A stretch of 64,000 nt of DNA from Stutzerimonas stutzeri. GTDB lineage: Bacteria > Pseudomonadota > Gammaproteobacteria > Pseudomonadales > Pseudomonadaceae. A model generated the notes under the pieces. That model made no database searches. It was given only the letters and a program-made list of their open reading frames with translations, and had not been told where the DNA came from. The position numbers were made by a program, and so were the translations under genes. Shown here piece after piece: positions 43,963 to 55,975 of this stretch. The stretch spans positions 3,162,001-3,226,000 of the forward strand of contig NC_015740.1 in the NCBI RefSeq assembly GCF_000219605.1, read 5' to 3'. Each line of letters begins with the position of its first letter. The stretch's first letter is position 1.

Positions 43963-45567
43963 TCAACGGATCCAGTGACCCCAGCGCGACTTCTCCTGCA
44001 CCTGCTGGATGCGCATGGTGCCGATGCTCTGCTCGGCCGCTGCGGCGATCTCGTCATCGATCATCTTGGTCGACAGCGACAGCCAGCTGGTGGCGAAGGC
44101 CAGCGCATCGCCGTGCAACTCCAGCGCCTCAATCGAGATGTTGCCGAGGTCGTCGCACTCGTTGTGATAGCACGGATCGAACGACTGGCCGGCTGCGCCT
44201 CCGTAACGCTGCGCCTGCTCCTCGGTCTTGATGTCCTCGGCGCCGGTGAACAGCCCGCCGAAGGCAATGCCGTCCTCGAAGAACTGTGCGTAGTCGGAGC
44301 GGAAGTCGATCTCGGTGCCTTCCGACGGCGCGTTGCGCAGCTGGAAGTAGGTGCGCAGCAGGCGTTCGATGGCGGCCGAGCCGGGCGGGCCCTGCAGGCC
44401 GAAATCCGAGCCGTCGCCGTCATAGATGAAGTTGGCGTAGTTCGGCGAGCCGATCATGTCGACGTTCAGGTAGGCCTTGATGCGCTGCTTCTGTTCGTCC
44501 GGCAGCTGGTTGACGTAGTAGGTCGAGCCCACCAGCCCAGACTCCTCCGCGCCCCACCAGGCGAAGCGAACCTTGTTCTCCGGCCGCGCCTTGCTCATCA
44601 GCAGCGCCATCTCTAGCAGCGCCGCACTGCCGGAACCGTTGTCGTTGATGCCCGCGCCTTCGAACACCGAATCCAGATGCGCACCGACCATCACCACATT
44701 GCTCGGATCACCCCGCCGTGTTTCGGCCAGCAGGTTGTAGGTCTCGGTCTGTTCGCGCACCACATCGACGTTCATGCTCAGCTGCAGACCCGCGGTCTGC
44801 GACCAGGCCACGCCGTTGTCGTAGGTCGAGAACAGCACCGGAATGCCGCCCGCATAGTCCTCGCCCAGGGTGGCGACCAGCAGGCCCTTGCGGTCCTCGG
44901 TGTCGCCCTGGTTGAAGATGATGGCCCCGGCCGCACCGGCAGCCGCGGCATTCGTCGCCTTCTGCCCGAACGCACAGCTGCCGCGCTGCATCAGCGCGAT
45001 GGCACCGGCCGGGAAGCCGGCGAAGTCCTCCGGTTCACAGCCGCTGGTAGAGGTGTTGCCGGCACCGAGCGCCAGGTCCACCGGCACCACCGGTGCGGTG
45101 ACGTTACCCGGATCGGTCTGGTCGGCATAGGTGAAATCTTCCTCCCAGACGTACTGCACCGTCTGTGGCGCCACGGCGCTCAGCGTGCCGGGATTGGCCG
45201 GATAGAACGCGAGGAAGGGAAAGGTTTGCACCTCGACGCGATAGCCGGCGCGCTGCAGCCGGCTGCGCACATAGTCGAGGGAGGCCTGGTAGCCCGGCTG
45301 GCCGGAGGCGCGATTGCCTCCATTGAGCGTGGCGATATCCTGCAGCGCTTCCAGGTGCTTCATGACGTTGCTCGCCTGCATGCAGCGCGGCAGGCCGATC
45401 GGCGTGCCAACCAGCAAGGGCGATCGGCACAGCGCCGCATTCGGCTTGGCCGGCGTCCAGAAGTCGTTGAATTGAGCGGTATCGGCCTTCGGCGCGGCAA
45501 ATGCGGCGCTGCTGACGATCAATGCGAGAGAAGCAACTACCCGAACAGCATTGTTTTTCTTGTGCAT
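43963..45567 (-). CDS. secreted M28-family aminopeptidase (PaAP-like)
   Basis: A 534-residue zinc aminopeptidase with an export signal (VRVVASLALIVSSAAFA). It closely matches P. aeruginosa PaAP (536 residues), a quorum-regulated leucine aminopeptidase secreted by the type II system. A PA domain (residues ~150-280) precedes the M28 catalytic part: GAHLDSVFEGAGINDNGSG supplies the metal His and Asp, WWGAEESGLVG the catalytic and metal Glu pair, LNVDMIGS an Asp, and PCYHNECDDLGN the last His. Conserved cysteines should form disulfides. A C-terminal propeptide may be removed on activation as in PaAP. The ATG at 45567 is preceded by AAGGATGAG. Confidence 0.88.
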   Translation of the reverse strand: MHKKNNAVRVVASLALIVSSAAFAAPKADTAQFNDFWTPAKPNAALCRSPLLVGTPIGLPRCMQASNVMKHLEALQDIATLNGGNRASGQPGYQASLDYVRSRLQRAGYRVEVQTFPFLAFYPANPGTLSAVAPQTVQYVWEEDFTYADQTDPGNVTAPVVPVDLALGAGNTSTSGCEPEDFAGFPAGAIALMQRGSCAFGQKATNAAAAGAAGAIIFNQGDTEDRKGLLVATLGEDYAGGIPVLFSTYDNGVAWSQTAGLQLSMNVDVVREQTETYNLLAETRRGDPSNVVMVGAHLDSVFEGAGINDNGSGSAALLEMALLMSKARPENKVRFAWWGAEESGLVGSTYYVNQLPDEQKQRIKAYLNVDMIGSPNYANFIYDGDGSDFGLQGPPGSAAIERLLRTYFQLRNAPSEGTEIDFRSDYAQFFEDGIAFGGLFTGAEDIKTEEQAQRYGGAAGQSFDPCYHNECDDLGNISIEALELHGDALAFATSWLSLSTKMIDDEIAAAAEQSIGTMRIQQVQEKSRWGHWIR

Positions 45568-45775
45568 GGGTAACTCATCCTTGCAACGAGATTGATGGGC
45601 AGGCCGCATGGCTTGCGCCATCGTCCCCTACGGCAATCAGCGGACGCGGCCATAGGGAGCTAGACCGGACGGCCACCGTCTCGTTCTGGCGCAACCGCCC
45701 GCCGGTACTACCGCTGATCGGGATGAAGGAACTTCGCTGAAGATCCAAGGCGTTCGGCAACGAACGCCGCGCCTT

Positions 45776-45800
45776 GGCGGCAGGCATTGCGCCTGCCGCC
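45776..45800 (-). terminator. hairpin after the sCache_2 chemoreceptor gene
   Basis: GGCGGCAGGC (45776-45785) pairs perfectly with GCCTGCCGCC (45791-45800) across a five-base loop, nine bases past the chemoreceptor stop on the minus strand. No T-run follows. Confidence 0.5.
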
Positions 45801-45808
45801 TGGCTGGG

Positions 45809-47494
45809 TCAGATGCGGAACTGACCCACCAGCTTTTGCAGGCGCTCAGCCAGGCCGTTGAGCTCGCGGGAGGTCTGCGCGCCCTGAGCGGCGTCGCTGG
45901 CCACACCGTCCACCGCATCGGCGATGTGGTGCACGCTGCGGTTGATCTCCTCGGCCACTGCGGTCTGCTCCTCGGCGGCGGCGGCGATCTGTGCGTTCAT
46001 CGAATTGATGGTGCCGATCAGCGCGGAGATCGCATCCAGCGACTCACCGGCGTGATTGGCATGCTCGCGCGTGCTCTCGCCTTTCTCGCCGGCACGCAGC
46101 ATGGTGCCTACGGTGTGGGACGTGGCGTTGCGCAGCCGATCGATCATGCCCTGAATCTCGCCGGTACTCTGCTGGGTGCGGCTGGCCAGCGCGCGAACTT
46201 CGTCGGCGACCACGGCGAAGCCGCGCCCGGCCTCGCCTGCACGGGCCGCCTCGATGGCCGCATTGAGCGCTAGCAGGTTGGTCTGCTCGGCAATGGCGCG
46301 GATCACGTCGAGCACGCCGACGATGCCTTTCACGTCCTGCTGCAGACCTTCCAGGGACTCGCCGCTGCCGCGCAGCTCGCCCACCAGCTCGTGGATCTGG
46401 CGAATGCTCTGGTCCACCACCTGCTTGGCGGCAACCCCCTGCTGATCGGTCTCGCGCGCCGCCTCGGCCGCACGCTGGGCGCTCATCGCCACTTCGTGGG
46501 CGGCGGCGGACATCTCGTTGATCGCCGTGGCGACCTGATCGGTTTCGCTGCGCTGGTCGGCCATGGCCTGCTCCGAGCGCTGCGCCTGGCTGGCCACTGC
46601 ACCGACCAGACCGGTCAGCTGGGTGGTGGTGCCGGCGACCTGCTGTACCAGCGAATGGATCTTCTCGACGAAACGATTGAACGAGGTGGCCAGCTCGCCC
46701 AGCTCGTCCTGACTGGTGATCGGCAGGCGCTGGGTCAGGTCGCCGTCACCCTGGGCCATGTCATCCAGGTTGCGCTTGATCAGCAGCAGCGGGCTGAGCA
46801 GGGCGTTGCTCATCAGTACGGCGAGGCCGGCCATCAGGATCAGCAGCAGCGCCGCTGCGACGAGCATGATCATGGTCAGGCCGTCGATACGCGCCTGAAA
46901 CACAGCGCGGGCTTCGACCACGTCACGCTCGACGTCATCCAGGTTCAGCGAGGTACCGAACACCAGGTTCCACTTGGGCAGATGCTCCGCATAGCCCACC
47001 TTGGGTACCAGCGCATCGCTGCCCGGCACGGCGAAGCTGTAGTCGACGAAATGGCTGCCGTCCTGCCCGGCCTTGACGAGCTCGCGAATGGCGTAGACGC
47101 CGTTCGGGTCACGGTAATCCGCGAAGCTTTCGCCGATGCGCTCGCGCGTGGCCCCCTGGAACACTCGGCGTGACTGACCATCGTAGCCCCAGAAATAGCC
47201 TTCGCTGCCATAGCTCAGCCGCTCAAACACGGCGACCGCCTGGTCGCGCGCCTGCAGGTCGCCCTCGGCAGAGCGTTCGTAGATCGGCCCGATGGCGTTG
47301 CGCGCCAGCTCGACGTAGTGCTTGAGCTCGGCACGGCGGTCGCGAATCAGATTGGCGCGGGTCTGCGCTTCCTGCTGGTCGGCCAGATCCTGCAGCTGTA
47401 GCACCGAGACCCCGCTGAGTATCAGGGTCAGCAACAGAATCGGGCCAAGCGCAAGCAGGAGCAGCTTCGCCCGCAGACGTAAGGAGGACAGCAT
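45809..47494 (-). CDS. methyl-accepting chemotaxis protein with sCache_2 sensor
   Basis: A 561-residue chemoreceptor. A membrane helix (residues ~12-30) precedes a ~150-residue sCache_2 domain with the typical [21 protein letters not shown] and [33 protein letters not shown] segments. A second helix, HAMP ([26 protein letters not shown]) and the signalling hairpin with [20 protein letters not shown] follow. sCache_2 receptors often bind C2-C3 carboxylates; the ligand here is unproven. No FliA-type promoter was found upstream, so expression may differ from that of the receptors at 6430 and 11610. Confidence 0.93.
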   Translation of the reverse strand: MLSSLRLRAKLLLLALGPILLLTLILSGVSVLQLQDLADQQEAQTRANLIRDRRAELKHYVELARNAIGPIYERSAEGDLQARDQAVAVFERLSYGSEGYFWGYDGQSRRVFQGATRERIGESFADYRDPNGVYAIRELVKAGQDGSHFVDYSFAVPGSDALVPKVGYAEHLPKWNLVFGTSLNLDDVERDVVEARAVFQARIDGLTMIMLVAAALLLILMAGLAVLMSNALLSPLLLIKRNLDDMAQGDGDLTQRLPITSQDELGELATSFNRFVEKIHSLVQQVAGTTTQLTGLVGAVASQAQRSEQAMADQRSETDQVATAINEMSAAAHEVAMSAQRAAEAARETDQQGVAAKQVVDQSIRQIHELVGELRGSGESLEGLQQDVKGIVGVLDVIRAIAEQTNLLALNAAIEAARAGEAGRGFAVVADEVRALASRTQQSTGEIQGMIDRLRNATSHTVGTMLRAGEKGESTREHANHAGESLDAISALIGTINSMNAQIAAAAEEQTAVAEEINRSVHHIADAVDGVASDAAQGAQTSRELNGLAERLQKLVGQFRI

Positions 47495-47624
47495 GACGGC
47501 AAACCCATATAAAAAGCACGGTTAAGTAGTGCCATTGTGCCACCGACTACATGCCTAGAAGAACGCGACTAAATGCCAATTCAAGGGAACGGCCGCTGCT
47601 GCCGACGAACGCCGTTCGCATAAA

Positions 47625-47652
47625 CGAAAAAAACCCCGCCGAGGCGGGGTTT
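47625..47652 (-). terminator. strong Rho-independent terminator of fadD1
   Basis: On the minus strand AAACCCCGCC/GGCGGGGTTT (47652-47631) forms a stem with a tiny loop and runs into seven T residues (47633-47627). It lies about 20 bases after the fadD1 stop codon. The hairpin is a textbook intrinsic terminator. Confidence 0.85.
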
Positions 47653-47670
47653 CTTGTAGGCGCTGCGCGC

Positions 47671-49362
47671 TTACTTCTTGTGGCCCAGCTTGCGCAGCTC
47701 CTCGTCGCGCAGCTCGCGACGCAGGATCTTGCCGACGTTGGTGGTCGGCAGGCTTTCGCGGAACTCCACATAGCGCGGCCGCTTGTAGCCGGTCAGGTTG
47801 TCGTGCATGTGCTGCATGACCTGCTCCTTGGTCAGGCTCTCGCCCGGCTTGACCACCACGAACAGCTTGATCGCCTCACCGGACTTCTCGTCCGGCACGC
47901 CGATGGCGGCGCACTGCAACACGCCCGGCAGGCTGGCCAGCACATCTTCCAGCTCGTTGGGATACACGTTGAAGCCGGACACCAGGATCATGTCCTTCTT
48001 GCGGTCGACGATGCGGATGTAGCCGTCTTCCTGAATCACGCCGATATCACCGGTCTTGAAGAAGCCTTCGGCATCCATCACCTCGGCGGTGGCTTCCGGC
48101 CGTTGCCAGTAACCCTTCATCACCTGCGGGCCCTTGATGCACAGCTCGCCGATCTCGCCTTGCGCCAGATCCTGGCCATCGTCATTGATGACCTTGAACT
48201 GCGTCGAAGGAACCGGAATGCCGATGGTGCCGATCTGGATGTGCTCGATCGGATTGACCGAGGCCACCGGGCTGGTTTCGGTCAGGCCGTAGCCTTCGCA
48301 GATGGGGCAACCCGTCACCTGCTTCCAGCGCTCGGCCGTGGCCAGCTGCAGCGCCATGCCGCCCGACAGGGTGACCTTGAGCGCGGAGAAATCCAGCTTG
48401 CGGAAGTCTTCGCTGTTGCACAGCGCCACGAACAGCGTGTTGAGGCCGACGAAGCCGCTGAAGCGATACTTCGACAGGTCCTTGATCATCGCCGGCAGGT
48501 CGCGCGGATTGGAGATCAGGATGTTGTGGTTGCCGCTGAGCATCATCGCCATGCAGTGAAAGGTGAAGGCGTAGATGTGGTAGAGCGGCAACGGCGCGAT
48601 CAGCACTTCGCTGCCGTCATTGAGGTTCGAACCCATCAGCGCCTTGCACTGCAACATGTTGGCGACGAGGTTGCGGTGCGTGAGCATGGCGCCCTTGGCC
48701 ACCCCGGTGGTGCCGCCGGTGTACTGCAGCACGGCCACGTCTTCGCTCATGGGCGACGCTTCGCGCACCGCCTTGCCGCGGCCCAGCGCCAGGGCATCGT
48801 TGAGCTTCACCGCTTTCGGCAAGCTGTAGGCCGGCACCATCTTCTTCACGTGCTTGACCACCGCGTTGATCAGCATGCGCTTGAGCGGCGGCAGCATGTC
48901 GGCGACTTCGGTGATGACGACGTGCTTGATGCCGGTCTTGGGCAGCACTTCCTCGGCCAGGTGCGCCATGTTGGCCAGGCAGACCAGCGCCTTGGCGCCG
49001 GCGTCGTTGAACTGGTGTTCCATCTCCCGCGCGGTGTACAGCGGGTTGGTGTTGACCACGATGAGCCCGGCGCGCATGGCGCCGAACACCACGATGGGAT
49101 ACTGGATGAGGTTGGGCAGCTGCACCGCGATGCGGTCGCCAGGCTGGAGATCGGTGTTCTGCTGCAGGTAGGCGGCGAAATCGCCGGACAGCTTGTACAG
49201 CTCACCGTAGGTCAGGGTCTTGCCGAGATTGCTGAACGCCGGCTTGTCCGCGAAGCGCTCGCACGACTGTTTGAGCACAGCCTGGATGTTCTGGTACTCG
49301 TCGGGATTGATCTCGCTGGCGACCCCAACAGGATACTTATCCTTCCAGAAGTTATCGGTCAT
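47671..49362 (-). CDS. fadD1: long-chain fatty-acid-CoA ligase
   Basis: A 563-residue adenylate-forming enzyme that activates long-chain fatty acids to acyl-CoA with ATP for beta-oxidation, probably at the inner membrane face. The P-loop is YTGGTTGVAKGAM, the family signature GYGLTETSP, the adenylate motif GFFKTGDIG, and the catalytic-Lys region VGKILRRELR. Length and sequence match P. aeruginosa FadD1. AGGAGTGGGGTTC precedes the ATG at 49362. It is the downstream member of a tandem pair with fadD2, separated by 223 bases and with its own terminator, as in P. aeruginosa PA3299-PA3300. Confidence 0.93.
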   Translation of the reverse strand: MTDNFWKDKYPVGVASEINPDEYQNIQAVLKQSCERFADKPAFSNLGKTLTYGELYKLSGDFAAYLQQNTDLQPGDRIAVQLPNLIQYPIVVFGAMRAGLIVVNTNPLYTAREMEHQFNDAGAKALVCLANMAHLAEEVLPKTGIKHVVITEVADMLPPLKRMLINAVVKHVKKMVPAYSLPKAVKLNDALALGRGKAVREASPMSEDVAVLQYTGGTTGVAKGAMLTHRNLVANMLQCKALMGSNLNDGSEVLIAPLPLYHIYAFTFHCMAMMLSGNHNILISNPRDLPAMIKDLSKYRFSGFVGLNTLFVALCNSEDFRKLDFSALKVTLSGGMALQLATAERWKQVTGCPICEGYGLTETSPVASVNPIEHIQIGTIGIPVPSTQFKVINDDGQDLAQGEIGELCIKGPQVMKGYWQRPEATAEVMDAEGFFKTGDIGVIQEDGYIRIVDRKKDMILVSGFNVYPNELEDVLASLPGVLQCAAIGVPDEKSGEAIKLFVVVKPGESLTKEQVMQHMHDNLTGYKRPRYVEFRESLPTTNVGKILRRELRDEELRKLGHKK

Positions 49363-49519
49363 GAACCCCACTCCTAAGCAACCGCTTTATCACTGCGCGA
49401 TGGCAGCTGTTTTGTTGTGATTTGTTAACTTTTGTACCGCTGATCGGGCAAAAAGCGTTCCCGAGGTTAGCAGCTTTGCCGGGGAGCGAATAGGGTCCGC
49501 GAAGGAGGCTTTCGACATA

Positions 49520-49549
49520 AAGTGACCGGAACAAATATCCCGGTCACTT
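49520..49549 (-). terminator. hairpin terminator of fadD2
   Basis: AAGTGACCGG (49520-49529) and CCGGTCACTT (49540-49549) form a perfect ten-base stem with a ten-base loop, about 36 bases past the fadD2 stop on the minus strand. The following TTTATGT is a weak T-run. Confidence 0.6.
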
Positions 49550-49585
49550 CATTCCTTGTCTGCGACAGGCGCCCTGCTCGCGCCA

Positions 49586-51274
49586 TCAGGCGCTTTCGCG
49601 CAGCTCCCGGCGCAGGATCTTGCCTACCGGTGTCATGGGCAATGCATCGCGGAACACGTAATGGCGCGGCATCTTGTATCCGGTGAAATTCTCCCGGCAG
49701 TAGGCGTGCAGTTCGTCCTGGGTCAACGTCGGGTCGCTCGGCACGACGAACAACTTGACCGCCTCGCCGGATTTCTCGTCCGCCACGCCGATGGCGGCGC
49801 AGGCTGCTACCTTGGGATGAGCCATCACCACGTCCTCGATCTCGTTGGGATAGACATTGAAGCCCGAGACGATGATCAGGTCCTTCTTGCGGTCGACGAT
49901 GCTGACGAAACCGTCCTGGTCGATCACGGCGATGTCACCGGTTCGCAGCCAGCCCTCTTCGTCGAGCACTTCCGCCGTCGCCTCGGGGCGCTGCCAGTAG
50001 CCCTTCATCACCTGCGGTCCCTTCACGCACAACTCGCCGCGCTCGCCCAGCGGCAGGGCATTGCCCTCGTCGTCGATGACTTTCAGTGTGGTGCCGGGCA
50101 CCGGCAGGCCGACGGTACCCAGCCGCGAATGCTCGCCGTGAGGATTGGCGCAGACCACCGGCGACGTCTCGGTCAGGCCGTAGCCCTCGACGACGGTGCA
50201 GCCGGTCATGTTCTTCCAGCGCTCGGCCACCGCCGAAACCAGCGCGGTGCCGCCCGAATTGGTGCCCTTGAGGCGGGAGAAATCGACCTTCTTGAACTGC
50301 GGATGGGCCATCAGCGCGACGAACAAGGTGTTGAGGCCGAGGAAGGCGGAGAACTGCCAGCGCTGCAGCTCCTTGACGAAGCCATTGATATCTCGCGGGT
50401 TGGTGATCAGCACGTTGTGGTTGCCGGTGACCATCATGCACATGCAATTAACCGTGAAGGCATAGATGTGATACAGCGGCAGTGGCGCGATCATCACTTC
50501 CTGGCCTTCGCGGATAACCGGGTGACCCTGGGCGTCGAGCTGCTGCATGTTGGCCCGCACCTGCTGCATGTTGGCCACCAGGTTGCCGTGGGTCAGCATG
50601 GCGCCCTTGGCCACCCCCGTGGTGCCGCCGGTGTACTGCAGCACAGCGATGTCATCCAGGCTGAGCGGCGTCGGCTTCAGGCTGTGGCGCGCGCCGTCGC
50701 GCAGCAGGTTCTTGAAGGCGACGGCCTGCGGCAGGCTGTAGTCGGGCACCATTTTCTTCAGATGCTTGACCGCCGCATTGACCAGCGCCCCGCGCAACGT
50801 CGGCAGCATGTCGCCGATCTGCACCTCGATCAGGTGCTCGATGACGGTGTCGGCCAGCACCTCCTGCACGTGGTTGCCGAACGTATTGAGGTACACCAGC
50901 GCCCGCGCGCCGGAATCCTGAAACTGGTGGCGCATCTCCCGCGCGGTATACAACGGGTTGGTGTTGACCACGATGAGCCCCGCACGCAGCGCGCCGAACA
51001 CCGCGACCGGGTACTGCAGCAGGTTGGGCATCTGGATGGCGATGCGATCACCGGGCTGCAGATCGGTGTGGTGCTGCAGCCAGGCGGCGAACGCGGCGGA
51101 GTAACGTTCCAGATCGGAATAGCTGAGGGTCACGCCCATGTTGCTGAACGCCGGGCGGTCGGCGTGCGCCTTGCAGGCGCGCTCGAACACCTCCACGACC
51201 GAGCGATAGGCAGCGAGATCGATGTCGTTGGGCACGCCGGCAGGGCGTTTGTCATTCCAGAATTCAGGCTGCAT
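49586..51274 (-). CDS. fadD2: long-chain fatty-acid-CoA ligase (second copy)
   Basis: A 562-residue paralogue of the neighbouring fadD1 product. It has the same YTGGTTGVAKGAM P-loop, GYGLTETSPVVCANP, GWLRTGDIAVIDQDG and VGKILRRELR motifs, and the long shared segment PGDRIAIQMPNLLQYPVAVFG. The two differ mainly in the linker near residues 180-230, where FadD2 has an insert (QLDAQGHPVIREGQE). In P. aeruginosa the two have different chain-length preferences and separate regulation. GAGGCCAATAACA precedes the ATG at 51274. The pair followed by a phaJ-type gene is the standard Pseudomonas arrangement. Confidence 0.92.
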   Translation of the reverse strand: MQPEFWNDKRPAGVPNDIDLAAYRSVVEVFERACKAHADRPAFSNMGVTLSYSDLERYSAAFAAWLQHHTDLQPGDRIAIQMPNLLQYPVAVFGALRAGLIVVNTNPLYTAREMRHQFQDSGARALVYLNTFGNHVQEVLADTVIEHLIEVQIGDMLPTLRGALVNAAVKHLKKMVPDYSLPQAVAFKNLLRDGARHSLKPTPLSLDDIAVLQYTGGTTGVAKGAMLTHGNLVANMQQVRANMQQLDAQGHPVIREGQEVMIAPLPLYHIYAFTVNCMCMMVTGNHNVLITNPRDINGFVKELQRWQFSAFLGLNTLFVALMAHPQFKKVDFSRLKGTNSGGTALVSAVAERWKNMTGCTVVEGYGLTETSPVVCANPHGEHSRLGTVGLPVPGTTLKVIDDEGNALPLGERGELCVKGPQVMKGYWQRPEATAEVLDEEGWLRTGDIAVIDQDGFVSIVDRKKDLIIVSGFNVYPNEIEDVVMAHPKVAACAAIGVADEKSGEAVKLFVVPSDPTLTQDELHAYCRENFTGYKMPRHYVFRDALPMTPVGKILRRELRESA

Positions 51275-51547
51275 TGTTATTGGCCTCTTTACCTGAGAGT
51301 GTCTGGCCCACGCACAGCGGGCTCTGGCGAACTTAGCAGGTCGGTGTCGCGGCGCAACAGCCCGAGCCGCATTAATCACCGCTGTGAATCTTTCATCACG
51401 GCATCACGCGGTCCGGCGCCGGGACAAGCGCAGCCCATGCCTCTAGAATGCAGCCCCAGCGCGCGGCACCGGCCAGTTCGGATCGCGCGAGCCGCTTCGA
51501 TCCATCGGGCGCAGCATCCGGTGCGCCGACCAGCCTGAGGACAATCC

Positions 51548-52018
51548 ATGAGCACGATCAGCAACACGCCTTACGCCGACCTGGAGGTCGGTCAGCAGGC
51601 GAGCTACGAAAAACACGTCGAGGAAAAGGACATCCAGCTGTTCGCCGCGATGTCCGGTGATCGCAACCCGGTGCACCTGGATGCCGAGTTCGCTGCCGGT
51701 ACCCTGTTCAAGGAGCGCATCGCCCATGGCATGTTCAGCGGCGCGCTGATCAGCGCCGCGGTCGCCTGCACCATGCCTGGCCCAGGCACCATCTACCTGG
51801 GCCAGACCATGAAGTTCACCCGTCCGGTGAAGATCAACGACACGCTGACCGTGCGCCTGGAAATTCTCGAGAAGCTGCCAAAGAACCGCGTGCGCATCGC
51901 CACCCGGGTGTTCAACCAGAACGACGAACTGGTGGTCGACGGCGAAGCCGAAGTGCTCGCCCCGCGCAAGCAGGAAACCGTCGAACTGAAGGAGCTGCCG
52001 CCGATTTCCATCGGCTGA
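51548..52018 (+). CDS. phaJ: (R)-specific enoyl-CoA hydratase, PhaJ/MaoC type
   Basis: A 156-residue hot-dog-fold protein. AFAAMSGDRNPVHLDAEFAA carries the MaoC hydratase Asp and His (D-x-N-P-x-H), and ERIAHGMFSGALISAAV completes the site. PhaJ hydrates trans-2-enoyl-CoA to (R)-3-hydroxyacyl-CoA, linking beta-oxidation to polyhydroxyalkanoate synthesis. It matches P. aeruginosa PA3302 (PhaJ1), which lies in the same place beside fadD1-fadD2, although here it is divergent from fadD2. TGAGGACAATCC precedes the ATG. Confidence 0.9.
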   Translation: MSTISNTPYADLEVGQQASYEKHVEEKDIQLFAAMSGDRNPVHLDAEFAAGTLFKERIAHGMFSGALISAAVACTMPGPGTIYLGQTMKFTRPVKINDTLTVRLEILEKLPKNRVRIATRVFNQNDELVVDGEAEVLAPRKQETVELKELPPISIG

Positions 52019-52051
52019 GCATTTCCAGGTTCGCCACCGGTTGGCGACGGC

Positions 52052-52088
52052 AAATGAAGAGGGCGCCCGAGCGGCGCCCTCTTCATTT
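52052..52088 (+). terminator. strong hairpin terminator of phaJ
   Basis: AAATGAAGAGGGCGCC (52052-52067) and GGCGCCCTCTTCATTT (52073-52088) form a perfect 16-base stem with a five-base loop, 33 bases after the phaJ stop. Terminal A/T pairs give the T-tract. Confidence 0.8.
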
Positions 52089-52256
52089 CTACCACGCCTG
52101 TCGGCAGGGAACCGGCCCCAGACGGGGGACAGGCACAAGGCTATTACGGCCGTTGGCTACGCCCCGTGCACTTCCCGCCGGAAGGATGCCGATCCGATCA
52201 CGCGCGTCGACCATCCAGCGAGCAGTACAAAAAGAACAACAACGGGACCCTCACCC

Positions 52257-55376
<3,120 letters not shown>

Positions 55377-55385
55377 ATCGTGGGC

Positions 55386-55410
55386 AAAAAAAGGCGACCA
55401 TAGGTCGCCT
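55386..55410 (-). terminator. Rho-independent terminator of ccoM (possibly shared with pulA)
   Basis: On the minus strand AGGCGACC / GGTCGCCT (55410-55392) with a three-base loop runs into seven T residues (55392-55386). It lies 35 bases past the ccoM stop and 10-34 bases past the convergent pulA stop, so it may terminate both transcripts. Confidence 0.85.
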
Positions 55411-55444
55411 AAATGCCTTGCGTGCTCTTTGAATCTGGAAGAAC

Positions 55445-55555
55445 TCAGCGCTTCTTGTGCGCGTCCTTCCAGATGAAATATCCGAAGCCTCCGAGGAAGG
55501 CGACCATCAGGCCGACCGTGACCACCCCTGCGAGCACCACATTATCGACAAACAT
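55445..55555 (-). CDS. ccoM: cbb3-type cytochrome oxidase small subunit CcoM
   Basis: A 36-residue single-helix membrane protein (start MFVDNVVLAGVVTVGLM, end YFIWKDAHKKR) with GGAGGTAGGTCTC as ribosome-binding site. From memory it is nearly identical to CcoM, the small subunit found in the P. stutzeri cbb3 oxidase structure and shown to aid assembly and stability of the CcoNOP core at low oxygen. The gene lies away from any cco operon, as reported. It is too short for most gene finders. Its regulation by ANR is suggested by a perfect ANR box upstream, and it is a complete transcription unit with its own terminator. Confidence 0.8.
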   Translation of the reverse strand: MFVDNVVLAGVVTVGLMVAFLGGFGYFIWKDAHKKR

Positions 55556-55624
55556 GAGACCTACCTCCGAAACCTGATTCGCTGTTCGATGGGTTCAAGG
55601 TAAACCCGGGCGACCGGGAAAAAA

Positions 55625-55638
55625 TTGACCCGCGTCAA
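55625..55638 (-). promoter_or_regulatory. ANR/FNR box upstream of ccoM
   Basis: TTGACCCGCGTCAA matches the ANR/FNR/Dnr consensus TTGAY-N4-RTCAA perfectly on both half sites. Its centre (55631.5) lies about 42 bases before a likely start near 55589, with TACCTT (55601-55596 on the minus strand) as a -10. That is class-II activator spacing. A weaker half-matching site is at 55675-55688. Confidence 0.75.
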
Positions 55639-55813
55639 TGGCCGCAAGATGCCGATCCCAGTCGCGCGCAACGACTGATCCAGGTCAAGAAAACGGGGGT
55701 ATCAGGAAGGAAACGGGGGCGATTCCGCCGCCGAGCGCATGAAGCGCGAATAGCGGCATTGGGTACTCATAACGAAACGGTATGAAACGGAGATAGGCGG
55801 GAGTGGGTGCCGT

Positions 55814-55975
55814 TCAGCGTTTCTTCGAGGGCTTCTTGCCCTTCTTCTTCGGCTTGCCAAGCGGCAGGACCTGCTCGAAGGTCTTGCGCATCTCCTCGAG
55901 TCGCTTGTCGTTCAGGTCGTGAATGCGGCGGGCACGTTCGGCGCTGAAATCGATCAGGTTCTCGTCACTGCTCAT
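55814..55975 (-). CDS. lysine-rich small protein (53 aa) overlapping alkB
   Basis: A 53-residue protein starting MSSDENLIDFSAERARRIHDL and ending in a strongly basic tail, KPKKKGKKPSKKR. The N-terminal half is helical and acidic, the C-terminal tail looks like a nucleic-acid or ribosome-binding extension. Its start overlaps the alkB stop region by 11 bases, so it is translationally coupled to alkB. I do not recognise a family. The clean frame, coupling and composition unlike its shadow frames support it as a real gene. Confidence 0.65.
   Translation of the reverse strand: MSSDENLIDFSAERARRIHDLNDKRLEEMRKTFEQVLPLGKPKKKGKKPSKKR

Noticed and set aside
49586..49640. Frames on the plus strand through the fadD genes (up to 660 codons)
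   Set aside because: They are antisense to the two clear acyl-CoA ligases and contain no recognisable domain.
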